From NCBI GenBank assembly GCA_017307065.1, contig JAFKGL010000012.1, forward strand, positions 1 through 64,000: 64,000 bases of DNA. The letters are read 5' to 3'. Below, in pieces: positions 52,348 to 60,981 of the stretch. Position 1 is the first letter of the stretch. Each line of letters opens with the position of its first letter. Source of the DNA: Candidatus Paracaedimonas acanthamoebae. GTDB taxonomy: Bacteria > Pseudomonadota > Alphaproteobacteria > Caedimonadales > Caedimonadaceae. A model generated the notes under the pieces. The model was not told the DNA's origin, made no database searches, and saw only the letters and a program-made list of their open reading frames with translations. A program made the translations under genes and the position numbers.

Positions 52348-53019
52348 TTGCCTAGTTTTTTTTATGAAAAACAATATTCTGGTATTGTTGTCGGGATTGA
52401 TGAGGTAGGGTGCGGTCCGTGGGCAGGCCCTGTCGTCGCGGCGGCCGTTATCCTTGATCAACTCAATTTTCCTCTAGACCTGCTTGAAATTATTGAAGAT
52501 TCAAAGAAACTTTCTTCCAAAAAAAGAAAGACAATTTGTGAAGCATTATTAAAATTAAGAGGAGAGAGTTGTTTTATTGCCTGGGCAGAAGCAAGTGTCC
52601 AAGAGATTGATGCCTTAAATATTAGACGTGCAGCAATGTTAGCAATGCAAAGAGCTATTGATGGTTTGGCCATAAAACCTGAAGTTGCGTTGGTGGATGG
52701 AAATGCAAAACCATCTTTAGAGTGTCATATCCAAACTCTCATAAAAGGAGATACATTAAGTTTCTCAATTGCAGCAGCTTCTATAGTGGCAAAAGTTATA
52801 AGAGATGAAAAAATGTCTAAGTTAGCAGAAGAATATCCCACTTATGGTTGGGAGAGGAATGCTGGCTATGGGACAGCAGAACATCAACGTGCTATAGAAA
52901 AGTATGGGATTACACCCCATCATCGTGTGTCGTTTGCACCCATAGCAAGGCATGTAAAAGAGTCGATTTCTTCAGATAAAGGAGAAGCCCTCATTGAGGG
53001 CTTCTATGAGTCAGCTTAA
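52348..53019 (+). CDS. rnhB: Ribonuclease HII
   Basis: A 223-residue RNase HII starting at a TTG after AAAGGAA, five bases away; no ATG fits. Seen: GIDEVGCGPWAGPVVAAAVIL with catalytic Asp and Glu, ALVDGNAKP, the SIVAKVIRDEKM motif and YGWERNAGYGTAEHQRAI. It removes RNA primers and misinserted ribonucleotides. Its last codons overlap those of the convergent patatin gene by four bases, and a palindrome (AGAAGCCCTCA with TGAGGGCTTCT, 52983-53005) lies within the final codons. Confidence 0.95.
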   Translation: MPSFFYEKQYSGIVVGIDEVGCGPWAGPVVAAAVILDQLNFPLDLLEIIEDSKKLSSKKRKTICEALLKLRGESCFIAWAEASVQEIDALNIRRAAMLAMQRAIDGLAIKPEVALVDGNAKPSLECHIQTLIKGDTLSFSIAAASIVAKVIRDEKMSKLAEEYPTYGWERNAGYGTAEHQRAIEKYGITPHHRVSFAPIARHVKESISSDKGEALIEGFYESA

Positions 53020-54152
53020 GAAGAACTTAAATGTTTTGTGCCAACAAATTTATGAATTGTTGAACCAATATGAGCTTCTCTTTCTTTGAGCCAAGGACTA
53101 TGTTCAATAGCCGCTTTCATATGTTGATATCCATAAGTCGCTCTGTCTTTGATAGACATTTTAGAGAATTCACAATCACTGCTTGAGACTTCATATTTAG
53201 GTTTATCATAAGCAATATGTACAATATCAAACTTGGTATCATTTGAAAAATCTTGGATTTCTTTCATGATAGGATCTTTTTGCAGATCTGCAGGCAATGC
53301 ATCCATAAGATGTTGTAGGTATCTTGAAAGGTTGTGTCTCTTGCTAAGATGCTCAATATGGTGAGCTGTTCTGCTTGCAAATTGTAATTCTTTTAGTTTA
53401 ATGGTGACCTCATCCATATCTTGAGGTTCTTTTCCATTTGCCGCAAACAAATCAACCATGAAACAAAGAGTATCAACTTTAGGATCAGCGTCGAAAATAC
53501 CCTCGAGAGGTGTATTGGATGCGCATCCACCGTCCCAATACAAGTCACCGTCTATGACCATGCCAGGGAAGCCTGGAGGCATTGAACCACTCGCCATAAC
53601 ATGTTCAGGGCCAATTTTCATTTTTGCGCTATCAAAAAAGATAAGCTGACCATCTTTTACGCGAGTAGCTCCTAAAATAAGGCGACCTAATTTCCCGGAA
53701 TTGATGCCATCAAAATCAACAAACTGAAGTAAAGTTTCTTTCAATTTGCTGGTATCATAATAACTGGTGGAGGCCGCAGTTCCCTTTGGTTGCATTTGTG
53801 GGATAGGAAAACGAGGGGAGAAAAAATTAGGCTGTCCAAAAAGAAATCCTTGAAGAGAGGTAAGAGTATTATGAAACTTTTTTATCTCATCTGTTAAATT
53901 GGACATTGGTGGAATATCGGGCCATGAAATGGTATCCCAGAATTTTTCCAGTTTAGCAATCCGAGTTTGAGGCGTATTTCCTGCGATAAGGGCGGCAGTA
54001 AAAGCGCCAATAGAAATTCCTGCGATTGTATCAGGTGAGTAACCCGCTTCTTGCATGGCTCTAAGTGCGCCAATGTGATAGGCTCCTAAAGAACCTCCTC
54101 CTTGGCAGGCCATAGCGACACGACTATAGGATCCCTTATTTGTGGAAACCAT
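53016..54152 (-). CDS. Patatin-like phospholipase with DUF3734
   Basis: A 378-residue patatin. Oxyanion loop QGGGSLGAY (Gly18-20), nucleophile elbow GISIG with Ser47, and DGG with Asp207 in YWDGGCASNTPL make the catalytic dyad complete. The C-terminal 100 residues form the DUF3734-type extension (ELQFASRTAHHIEHLSKR ... YEVSSSDCEFS ... ATYGYQHMKAAIEHSPW). No signal peptide. Homologues in intracellular bacteria can be secreted phospholipases or housekeeping lipid enzymes; which one cannot be told. Convergent with rnhB. Confidence 0.92.
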   Translation of the reverse strand: MVSTNKGSYSRVAMACQGGGSLGAYHIGALRAMQEAGYSPDTIAGISIGAFTAALIAGNTPQTRIAKLEKFWDTISWPDIPPMSNLTDEIKKFHNTLTSLQGFLFGQPNFFSPRFPIPQMQPKGTAASTSYYDTSKLKETLLQFVDFDGINSGKLGRLILGATRVKDGQLIFFDSAKMKIGPEHVMASGSMPPGFPGMVIDGDLYWDGGCASNTPLEGIFDADPKVDTLCFMVDLFAANGKEPQDMDEVTIKLKELQFASRTAHHIEHLSKRHNLSRYLQHLMDALPADLQKDPIMKEIQDFSNDTKFDIVHIAYDKPKYEVSSSDCEFSKMSIKDRATYGYQHMKAAIEHSPWLKEREAHIGSTIHKFVGTKHLSSS

Positions 54153-54245
54153 TTAAATTCTCCTCTTATAAACAAAAATGCATTCAAGATAACAACTATC
54201 TAAGAACAGTATAATGAGAGGATATTAAAAAATTGTTAAAGGAAC

Positions 54246-55061
54246 TTAGTAAGAAGAATTTAAAAGACCACCAATTTTTATGGCCATAATATTTATGGCA
54301 AGTCCTGTAGCATCATCAGTGGTGATAACTGCACCACACAAGGTCGGTTCTCCATTAGCAGGTTTCATATGGGGTGAAGGGATCGTTCCTAAAAAACGAC
54401 TAATTGAAAGCTCTTTTTGCATCCCAAGCACAGAATCATAAGGACCACACATGCCTAAATCCGTTTGATAAGCCGTTCCTTTGGGTAAGATGCGTGCATC
54501 TGCCGTTGGAACATGTGTATGAGTTCCTACGACTGCTGAAACTTGACCATCTACATAATTAGCTAGGGCTATTTTTTCACTGTTGGCTTCTGCATGAATA
54601 TCAATAATGATCGCATCAACATTATTTTGTTTTAAGCGATATTCTTTAAGAACAGAAGTTATTGTAAAAAAAGGATCAGCTACAACAGGGGGAGGCATGA
54701 AAAGTTTTCCCATAATATTGATGACAACTATGGTCTTATTTTTATGGAGTTTTATTTTTGTGATACCTGCCCCTGGTTTTTCAGGTTTATAGTTAATAGG
54801 TCTTAATAATCTCGAGTCTTTTGGGAAAAAGTTGTTAATACACTTTTGATCCCAAGCATGATTTCCTGTTGTGATAACATCGACACCAACATTGAAAAAT
54901 TCGTGGGCAATTTCTTGAGTAATTCCAAAACCACCGGCAGCATTTTCTCCATTAACAATTACAGCATCTAATTGCAGTTCTGAACGTAGCTTAGGCACAT
55001 ACTCCATAATTGCTGAACGCCCTTTGCGTCCTACCACGTCCCCACAAGTTAGAATTTTCAT
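54246..55061 (-). CDS. YmdB-family metallophosphoesterase
   Basis: A 271-residue protein of the TIGR00282/YmdB family: MKILTCGDVVGRKGRSA, VNGENAAGGFGI, TTGNHAWDQK, IDIHAEANSEK and VVGTHTHVPTADARILPKGTAYQTDLGMCGP in family order, with all metal ligands. Members act on 2',3'-cyclic nucleotides and shape RNA turnover or development. The ATG overlaps the stop of fthC (ATGA), so the two are co-translated. Confidence 0.93.
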   Translation of the reverse strand: MKILTCGDVVGRKGRSAIMEYVPKLRSELQLDAVIVNGENAAGGFGITQEIAHEFFNVGVDVITTGNHAWDQKCINNFFPKDSRLLRPINYKPEKPGAGITKIKLHKNKTIVVINIMGKLFMPPPVVADPFFTITSVLKEYRLKQNNVDAIIIDIHAEANSEKIALANYVDGQVSAVVGTHTHVPTADARILPKGTAYQTDLGMCGPYDSVLGMQKELSISRFLGTIPSPHMKPANGEPTLCGAVITTDDATGLAINIMAIKIGGLLNSSY

Positions 55062-55648
55062 ATGACCTCACTAAAATTATAAATCTTTTTCTCTGTTACG
55101 ACCCACTGTAAAGCTTCGTCATGTGGTTCAATTGGAAACTGATTTACATGTTGTATATCATAGGCTAATCCAATGGTTGTAATAGTTTTTATTTTTTTTA
55201 AAGCTGCTAGGGTTTGATCATAATACCCCCCACCATATCCAAGCCTATGACCTTGTTTGTTAAAATTAAGGAGAGGAATAAATAAAACGTCTGGCACAAA
55301 AGTGGGCTGATTTTCAAAAGGCTCAAGATTTTTATAAAGTCCTATTTTAAGAGGAGAATGGGGAGTCCAGCGTCGAAAAAGAAGAACGTTGTTTCCCTTA
55401 TTTACTATCGGAAGGACAATTTCATGTTTTTGTTGTGATAGATTTTCAAGCAAAGGACGAGGGTCTACTTCGTCAGATTTTGGCCAATAGCCAGCAATAA
55501 TATCTGAGGGCTTAAATTTAAAAAAATCCAAGACTCTCCAGCTAATGCATTGCTGGAGTTTTAAAAGCTCTGTTTCTGAAAAAGAATTATAAAATTTTTT
55601 TCTTTGTTCTTTTGCTCGGCTTCGCAGCAAAAGTTTTTCCGAATGCAT
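55058..55648 (-). CDS. 5-formyltetrahydrofolate cyclo-ligase
   Basis: A 196-residue enzyme that turns 5-formyl-THF into 5,10-methenyl-THF. The ATG at 55648 is chosen because the longer frame runs into the 6S RNA gene. Seen: MHSEKLLLRSRAKEQRKKF, IIAGYWPKSDEVDPRPLLENL, PDVLFIPLLNFNKQGHRLGYGGGYYDQTLAAL with the GYGGGYYD nucleotide loop, and the C-terminal IGLAYDIQHV and EPHDEALQWVVTEK. The gene directly follows 6S RNA, as ygfA follows ssrS in many Proteobacteria. Confidence 0.93.
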   Translation of the reverse strand: MHSEKLLLRSRAKEQRKKFYNSFSETELLKLQQCISWRVLDFFKFKPSDIIAGYWPKSDEVDPRPLLENLSQQKHEIVLPIVNKGNNVLLFRRWTPHSPLKIGLYKNLEPFENQPTFVPDVLFIPLLNFNKQGHRLGYGGGYYDQTLAALKKIKTITTIGLAYDIQHVNQFPIEPHDEALQWVVTEKKIYNFSEVI

Positions 55649-55675
55649 AAATATTTGATTTCCTAAAATACGATG

Positions 55676-55840
55676 AAGGAAAGCCGTCATAACCGTCGAT
55701 GGAAAACATCCTCGTGTGGCCCGCATTAGCAGGTGGGCGCCATATACCAAAGTCCACAGACTCTGGCAGGGACAGCTCCCTTAAGGATTAATATCGGCCC
55801 CAGGGAAGTTACATCTAACGAGAAACAACAGCATTTCCTT
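55676..55840 (-). ncRNA. ssrS: 6S RNA
   Basis: On the minus strand the core reads CCTGGGGCCGATATT, close to the 6S signature CCTGAGCCGATATT of E. coli, followed further on by TGGCGCCCACCTGC as in alphaproteobacterial 6S. The ends pair: GGAAA and GCTGTTGT (5' side, 55838-55827) with ATGACGGC and TTTCC (3' side, 55690-55678), with G-U pairs, closing a long bubble-bearing rod. It lies 28 bases before the folate cyclo-ligase start, the conserved location. It binds RNA polymerase holoenzyme and mimics an open promoter. Ends are approximate. Confidence 0.87.
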
Positions 55841-56028
55841 TTTCATTATGTAATCTTTTGGGATATATTTGCAAGCAGAACTATAAAAGATTTGTTCTTA
55901 GAGGTGTTGCATTAATGGCACTATTTCAAATGAGACGCAGGAAGATATGATTGATTTTGTTGACTTAAAAAGTTAATTTCCCTAGCTTAGTAAAGGTTAA
56001 AACAATTGAATCGTAGGGAATTTTAAGA

Positions 56029-56286
56029 ATGAAAAATATTATAAGTGTATTTGCAGTAAGCGCTCTGACTCTTTTGGCAGCTTGTGAGCATAATCAAAAT
56101 TGGAATCATGATTGCCATGCCAATTATTCTGTAAATGATCGTGAGCTTGCGCGTTGCAAAGAAAGAATGAAGGCTCATGAAAGCGTGCCTGCTGATTCAA
56201 ATGCTGTTACTGTCGATGGAATGAATACTGAATCTCCAACTCTTGAGCGTTTAGGGAAAGCCCACGATAGAAATAAAGACGAATAG
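56029..56286 (+). CDS. Small lipoprotein, unknown
   Basis: An 85-residue protein with a lipoprotein signal (SALTLLAACEHN, Cys19 lipidated). The mature part is hydrophilic, with a CHANYSVNDRELARCKERM region holding two further cysteines that could form a disulfide. No family recognised. GGGAA precedes the start; a strong terminator follows, so it is expressed alone. Confidence 0.78.
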   Translation: MKNIISVFAVSALTLLAACEHNQNWNHDCHANYSVNDRELARCKERMKAHESVPADSNAVTVDGMNTESPTLERLGKAHDRNKDE

Positions 56287-56312
56287 TTTTTAAAGAGTAG
56301 GCAATTGAAAAG

Positions 56313-56338
56313 GCGGGCTTTTTTAGCCCGCTTTTTTT
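56313..56338 (+). terminator. Intrinsic terminator after small lipoprotein
   Basis: GCGGGC (56313-56318), loop TTTTTTA, GCCCGC (56326-56331), then seven T. A classic rho-independent terminator, 26 bases past the stop. Confidence 0.93.
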
Positions 56339-56508
56339 ATGAAATATTGTTGAAAAAATACCTAAATATTAAGAAATAGCTTAAATTTTAAAATGGAAAA
56401 AAATTTAATGAGAGTTTTCTTATGTATTTCTTACCAATAAAGCTTGCTTATGCAATTCTTCTCTCGCTATTATAGAAATCATGCACTAACAATCATTTAA
56501 AGAACAGG

Positions 56509-58194
56509 TTGGTTTTGGAACACGCTTTATATTTAAAAGAAACATTAATTCTCTTGATTTCTGCTGTCGCAGTTGTCTCTTTTTTCCAATGGTTGAAGGC
56601 AAGTAGTATTTTAGGTTATTTGCTTGCGGGCCTTATTATTGGTCCTAAAGCACTTGGTTTCATTAATACGCTTGAAGGAACAAGATTCCTTGGTGAAATG
56701 GGAGTTTTATTTCTCCTATTCACCATAGGACTTAAGATGCCTCTTCAGCGTTTACAAGTTCTAAGACGTTATGTTTTTGGCTTAGGTTTGTTGCAGGTAA
56801 CTTGTACCTCGGCTCTTATAATTTTTGTTCTCTTGATGTTTGATGTCAAATTAGAGCCTGCAATCTTGATTGGTACCGTGTTAGCACTTTCTTCTACAGC
56901 CGTGGGAATTCAAATACTTTCAGAACGAGGAGAGATGACGCTTCGTTTTGGACGTGTATCTTTCGCAATACTTCTATTGCAAGATTTATTTGTTGTTGTG
57001 TTGCTGATGCTGATCAGCGCCTTCAAAGATGATTCTTCGAGCTTATTAAGTATTTTAGGTATTTCATTTCTTAAAACGACCGTTGTTTTATTTTTGATTA
57101 TTCTTCTCGGACGAGTGCTATTGAAACCAGTTTATAGGGGCATCGCGCAACTTGAGAGCCAAGAACTCTTTGTAACGATGAGTTTATTGGTCATATTAAT
57201 CATTAGTGCTGCTACAGCCGCAGCTGGATTGTCTTTAGAGCTCGGGGCTTTTCTCGCGGGTATTTTATTATCTGAAACTGAATACAGACATCAAGTCGAA
57301 GCAGATATTCAACCATTTTATGGTTTATTAATAGGCTTATTTTTTATGACGTTAGGGATGAGTGTTGACCCTTATCTTATTTTACAAAATATAAGTTTTA
57401 TTTTCGCAGGTCTTCTGGGGTTGATTGCGATTAAAGGAAGCGTAATTTTAGGTTTATGTCGCGTTTTCAATATTCCTTTTTCCACGGGAATAAGAGTTGG
57501 TTTATTGCTTGCGGGAAGCGGAGAGTTTGCTTTTGTGGTTCTTTCTCCTGCGATTGAGGCAAAAATTATTTCTTTAGATCAAGGACAACTCTTATTTGCG
57601 ATTGTAGCTATTTCAATGGGACTCACACCTCTTCTCGCAATGCTTGGTCGTTATATAGATGAACGTTGGGTTGAAAAAGAAACAGAGCAATCTATAGAGA
57701 CTCAAGTAAGTGAATGTGAAGATGTCAGCAATCATGTGATTATATGTGGTTTTGGACGTGTTGGAAATATGATAGCTCGCCTTCTAAGAGAACAGATGGT
57801 TCCTTTTTTAATCGTTGATAATAATTTGTCTATAGTGTCTCAAGGGCGTTTAGATGGATATCCCATTTTTTATGGAGATGCCCGCCGTACGCAAGTTTTA
57901 CGTGCCCTCGGGGCGACTCGCGCACGAGCTATTGTCATTTGTCTAAATTCTCGAAAAGGTGCTGTTCGAATAGCTTTAACCATAAGGCGGGAATTTCCAA
58001 ATCTGCAGGTTCTTGTTCGCCTTAGAGATGATGAATATGAAAGCAAGTTAACTCAAGCCGGTATAGTGGTTGTGCGTCCTGAAACCTTTGAACCAAGTTT
58101 ACAATTGGCAACAAAAGTTCTTGAAGCCACAGGTTATATGCATGAGGAAGCTCATCGAATAATAAATGGCTTTCGGAAAAATTATGAGTCTTAA
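56509..58194 (+). CDS. CPA2-type K+/H+ antiporter (KefB/KefC-like)
   Basis: A 561-residue protein with about 12 membrane helices (residues 10-385), including SILGYLLAGLIIGP, TIGLKMPLQRL, and the ion site region ALSSTAVGIQILSERGE, then a cytosolic TrkA-N (RCK) domain from about 405 (VIICGFGRVGNMIARLL, VDNN, YGDARRTQVLRALGATRARAIVI). It exchanges K+ or Na+ for protons and is controlled by nucleotide or glutathione binding. No ATG is in frame; the likely start is TTG at 56509 or 56515, the latter having AGG six bases before it. No ancillary KefF/KefG gene nearby. Confidence 0.92.
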   Translation: MVLEHALYLKETLILLISAVAVVSFFQWLKASSILGYLLAGLIIGPKALGFINTLEGTRFLGEMGVLFLLFTIGLKMPLQRLQVLRRYVFGLGLLQVTCTSALIIFVLLMFDVKLEPAILIGTVLALSSTAVGIQILSERGEMTLRFGRVSFAILLLQDLFVVVLLMLISAFKDDSSSLLSILGISFLKTTVVLFLIILLGRVLLKPVYRGIAQLESQELFVTMSLLVILIISAATAAAGLSLELGAFLAGILLSETEYRHQVEADIQPFYGLLIGLFFMTLGMSVDPYLILQNISFIFAGLLGLIAIKGSVILGLCRVFNIPFSTGIRVGLLLAGSGEFAFVVLSPAIEAKIISLDQGQLLFAIVAISMGLTPLLAMLGRYIDERWVEKETEQSIETQVSECEDVSNHVIICGFGRVGNMIARLLREQMVPFLIVDNNLSIVSQGRLDGYPIFYGDARRTQVLRALGATRARAIVICLNSRKGAVRIALTIRREFPNLQVLVRLRDDEYESKLTQAGIVVVRPETFEPSLQLATKVLEATGYMHEEAHRIINGFRKNYES

Positions 58195-58209
58195 TTCTTA
58201 TTTAAGTTT

Positions 58210-59478
58210 TTACCTTGGCAATGTGCCTAGGCGCCTCGTTAAGCTTTCGTAATTTTCTAAAACTTTTGTGGGGCCAATCGCGGAAAAAGTTATAGGTTGG
58301 CTGAAGATTGAAGAAGCAATTATCTTAGCTTTTTCTAACTCTACACGATCTATAAAATTCAAAATTTCAGTCGTTTCTAAAGGACGTCCATAAACAAGAG
58401 TTTGCTGTACAAGTTGCTCACACCGAGCGGCAGTACTTTCAAGAGCCATCATCATTGAAGCTTTGAGCTGTGCTTTTGCTCTATCAAGTTCTTTTTGAGT
58501 CATAGTAAGTGGAAATGCTAATAACTCTTCGCACACAATAGGTAATAAGTCTTTTGCTTCGTGAGGGTTTGCACTTGCATATATGCCAAAGATGCCATGA
58601 TCACTAAACCCGTTAATAAATGACTGAATTTCATAAACCAATCCTCTTTTTTCGCGAACTTCTTGAAAAAGGCGCGAAGACATGCCTCCTCCTAAAATAG
58701 TCGCTAACAGGGATGTGGCATAATAATCTTCATGACCAATTCTGACGGACGGAAATCCAAGAACCAAATGAACTTGTTCTAAATCTCGAGTTACTCTGAG
58801 GTCACCGCCTTTATATTCACAAAGTACGGCATCTTTGGGTTTTGCATTTATTGCGTTTGTAAAATGGTGGGAAACCAGATCAACAAATCTCTCATGCTCT
58901 ATTTTTCCTGCAGCAGCAATGACCATATTTGAAGATACGTATTGAGCTTCTATATGATTTTTGAGATCTTCAAGTTTGAATGATTTAATAATTTCGGGCC
59001 GCCCAATAATTGGATAACCAAGAGGTTGAGCAGGGAAAGCGGTTTCTTGAAAAAGATCAAAAATGATATCATCTGGTGTGTCATGAGCTTGAGAAATTTC
59101 TTGCAGGACAACAGTTTTTTCACGCTCAAATTCTTCGATATTAAATATTGAAAATTGTAAAATATCAGATAAAAGATCGATGGCTAGGGAAAGATCTTGT
59201 TTTAGGATGCGAGCATAATAACCTGTATGTTCGCGTGATGTATAAGCATTAAGATGCCCCCCAACGGCTTCTATTTTTTCGGCAATTTCACGTGCTGTAT
59301 GACGTTTTGTTCCGCGAAAGTTCATATGTTCAAGCATATGAGAGATACCATTCATCTCGGATGTTTCATGACGTGACCCAACTTTAACCCACACACCCAG
59401 AGCGATTGTTTCAACTGTTTCAATTGTATCTGTTACTACTCTGAGACCATTCGGGAGTATTGTTGTTCTTATTGTCAT
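58210..59478 (-). CDS. M16-family zinc peptidase (processing peptidase-like)
   Basis: A 422-residue peptidase with the inverted zinc motif H47-x-x-E50-H51 in ISHMLEHMNFRGT and Glu127 in VVLQEI as third ligand, followed by the second, non-catalytic half with RLFQEVREKRGLVYEIQSF. Sequence resembles the alphaproteobacterial MPP-like group that gave rise to the mitochondrial processing peptidase. It follows surf1 by 25 bases, as in many Alphaproteobacteria and Rickettsiales. Cytosolic, no signal peptide. Probably degrades peptides. Confidence 0.93.
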   Translation of the reverse strand: MTIRTTILPNGLRVVTDTIETVETIALGVWVKVGSRHETSEMNGISHMLEHMNFRGTKRHTAREIAEKIEAVGGHLNAYTSREHTGYYARILKQDLSLAIDLLSDILQFSIFNIEEFEREKTVVLQEISQAHDTPDDIIFDLFQETAFPAQPLGYPIIGRPEIIKSFKLEDLKNHIEAQYVSSNMVIAAAGKIEHERFVDLVSHHFTNAINAKPKDAVLCEYKGGDLRVTRDLEQVHLVLGFPSVRIGHEDYYATSLLATILGGGMSSRLFQEVREKRGLVYEIQSFINGFSDHGIFGIYASANPHEAKDLLPIVCEELLAFPLTMTQKELDRAKAQLKASMMMALESTAARCEQLVQQTLVYGRPLETTEILNFIDRVELEKAKIIASSIFSQPITFSAIGPTKVLENYESLTRRLGTLPR

Positions 59479-59503
59479 GTAAATTCTGATCCGATGTATG
59501 TAG

Positions 59504-60196
59504 TTATTTTTTCTTTTTGGACAAGAAATATAAAATTCCTAATCCAAGCGCGAGACTATACCATGTGAATGCATATGCAAGATGAAAATTTCTTAATTTG
59601 AGATTGAGAGGAATACTGATAGGAAATACGTTTTGTTGATCATTGTCAGAAGAATACATATAAAAAGGTAATAACTCTTTAACACCAGTTTTTATTTTAA
59701 TTTCAAGTGGATCTATGAAATAAAGTTCTCGAGAAGAAAAATCATTCTCGGGTGTGAAAAAATTTTTTTCAGAATTCAGTCGTATTAATCCTTTGATTTT
59801 TATAGGGCCTATCGGGCGATTAATAGATTTTTCGCAAAGGGGGACCCATCCTCGATCAACTAACAAGATCTTTTTTGATTTGAGCAAGAAAGGAGTGATG
59901 ATGTGATAACCTGCTTTTCCTTGACGAGTCCTGCTAAGCAGTTTGAATTCTAATGTATGGAGGTAATAACCTTCTGCGGTAGCTGATGTAAATTCAAAAA
60001 TTTTAATTCTATTTATTGAAAGGTCTTCAAATTTTTGGATTAAAATAGGAGGAGTCTGGGACTGTTTTTGAATTTTATGAATCAAATCTTTCTTCCAATG
60101 AAGGCGAGATACTTGCCAAGTCCCTAAGCTAATAAGAATTAAAATTCCAATAAAAATAAAGAGAGGGAAGGTTAATCTCTTATTGCATATCTTCAA
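59504..60196 (-). CDS. SURF1-family cytochrome oxidase assembly protein
   Basis: A 230-residue protein with two membrane helices (about 8-27 and 207-226) bracketing a periplasmic domain. Typical: LISLGTWQVSRLHWKKDLI, GYHIITPFLL, ILLVDRGWVP and the final YAFTWYSLALGLGILYFL. It helps insert heme a into cytochrome c oxidase. The ATG overlaps the stop of cox3 (ATGA). Complete. Confidence 0.95.
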   Translation of the reverse strand: MKICNKRLTFPLFIFIGILILISLGTWQVSRLHWKKDLIHKIQKQSQTPPILIQKFEDLSINRIKIFEFTSATAEGYYLHTLEFKLLSRTRQGKAGYHIITPFLLKSKKILLVDRGWVPLCEKSINRPIGPIKIKGLIRLNSEKNFFTPENDFSSRELYFIDPLEIKIKTGVKELLPFYMYSSDNDQQNVFPISIPLNLKLRNFHLAYAFTWYSLALGLGILYFLSKKKK

Positions 60197-60981
60197 CTAC
60201 TAGATCCTATCCAGTAAATACTCACAAACAAGAAAAGCCAGATAACATCCACGAAATGCCAATACCAAGCAGCGGCTTCAAATCCAAAATGGTCTGTGGC
60301 ACTAAAGTGTCCTAAGCGTCCGCGGAACCAGCAAACGGTTAAAAAAATGACGCCTATAAGAACATGGAACCCATGAAAACCTGTTGCCATATAAAAGGTA
60401 GAGGGATAAATTCCTCCTTTGAAAGCAAAATCAGCATGCATATATTCGTAAGCTTGTACGCCAAGAAAGCAGATACCTAGAAGGATAGTGAGGGCTAATT
60501 TTTCAAGGCTATCCTTCATATTATTCTCAACCATTGCGTGATGCGCCCAAGTTACGGTTGTTCCTGAAAGTAAAAGGATTAAAGTATTTAGATAAGGAAG
60601 ATCAAAGGGATCTATAGTTTTGAGGCCTTTAGGGGGCCAGACACTGCCAATCTCAGCTGTTGGCATTAAACTTGCATTAAAATAAGCCCAGAAGAAAGCA
60701 GCAAAGAACATAAATTCTGAGACAATGAAAAGAGCAATACCCCATTTAAATCCATGGCGGATGACTTCATTATGTTCTGTTTTTGCTTCTTTGATGACGT
60801 CTCGCCACCATCCAATTATTGTAAAGATCAAAAGGCCAATACCAGCTGTTAACACATATACACCATATTTACGTACAAAGAGTATTGTTCCCAGTACAAG
60901 AATAAAAGCAGAGAGAGCGCCCATAAAAGGCCAGGGGCTAGGCTCAACTAGATGATAAGGATGTTTTTTTGAAGTTGTCAT
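60193..60981 (-). CDS. ctaE: Cytochrome c oxidase subunit III
   Basis: A 262-residue protein with seven membrane helices. The start is the ATG at 60981 (MTTSKKHPYHLVEPSPWP), sharing ATGA with the upstream gene; the longer frame is inside that gene. Seen: HPYHLVEPSPWPFMGALSAF, EFMFFAAFFWAYFN, ATGFHGFHVLIGVIFL, HFGFEAAAWYWHFVDVIWLFLFVSIYWIG in family order. Subunit of the aa3 oxidase; subunits I and II are not in the window. Coupled to surf1. Confidence 0.97.
   Translation of the reverse strand: MTTSKKHPYHLVEPSPWPFMGALSAFILVLGTILFVRKYGVYVLTAGIGLLIFTIIGWWRDVIKEAKTEHNEVIRHGFKWGIALFIVSEFMFFAAFFWAYFNASLMPTAEIGSVWPPKGLKTIDPFDLPYLNTLILLLSGTTVTWAHHAMVENNMKDSLEKLALTILLGICFLGVQAYEYMHADFAFKGGIYPSTFYMATGFHGFHVLIGVIFLTVCWFRGRLGHFSATDHFGFEAAAWYWHFVDVIWLFLFVSIYWIGSSS

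Noticed and set aside
55733-55915. Plus-strand 60-codon frame
   Set aside because: Antisense to the 6S RNA gene; no ribosome site.
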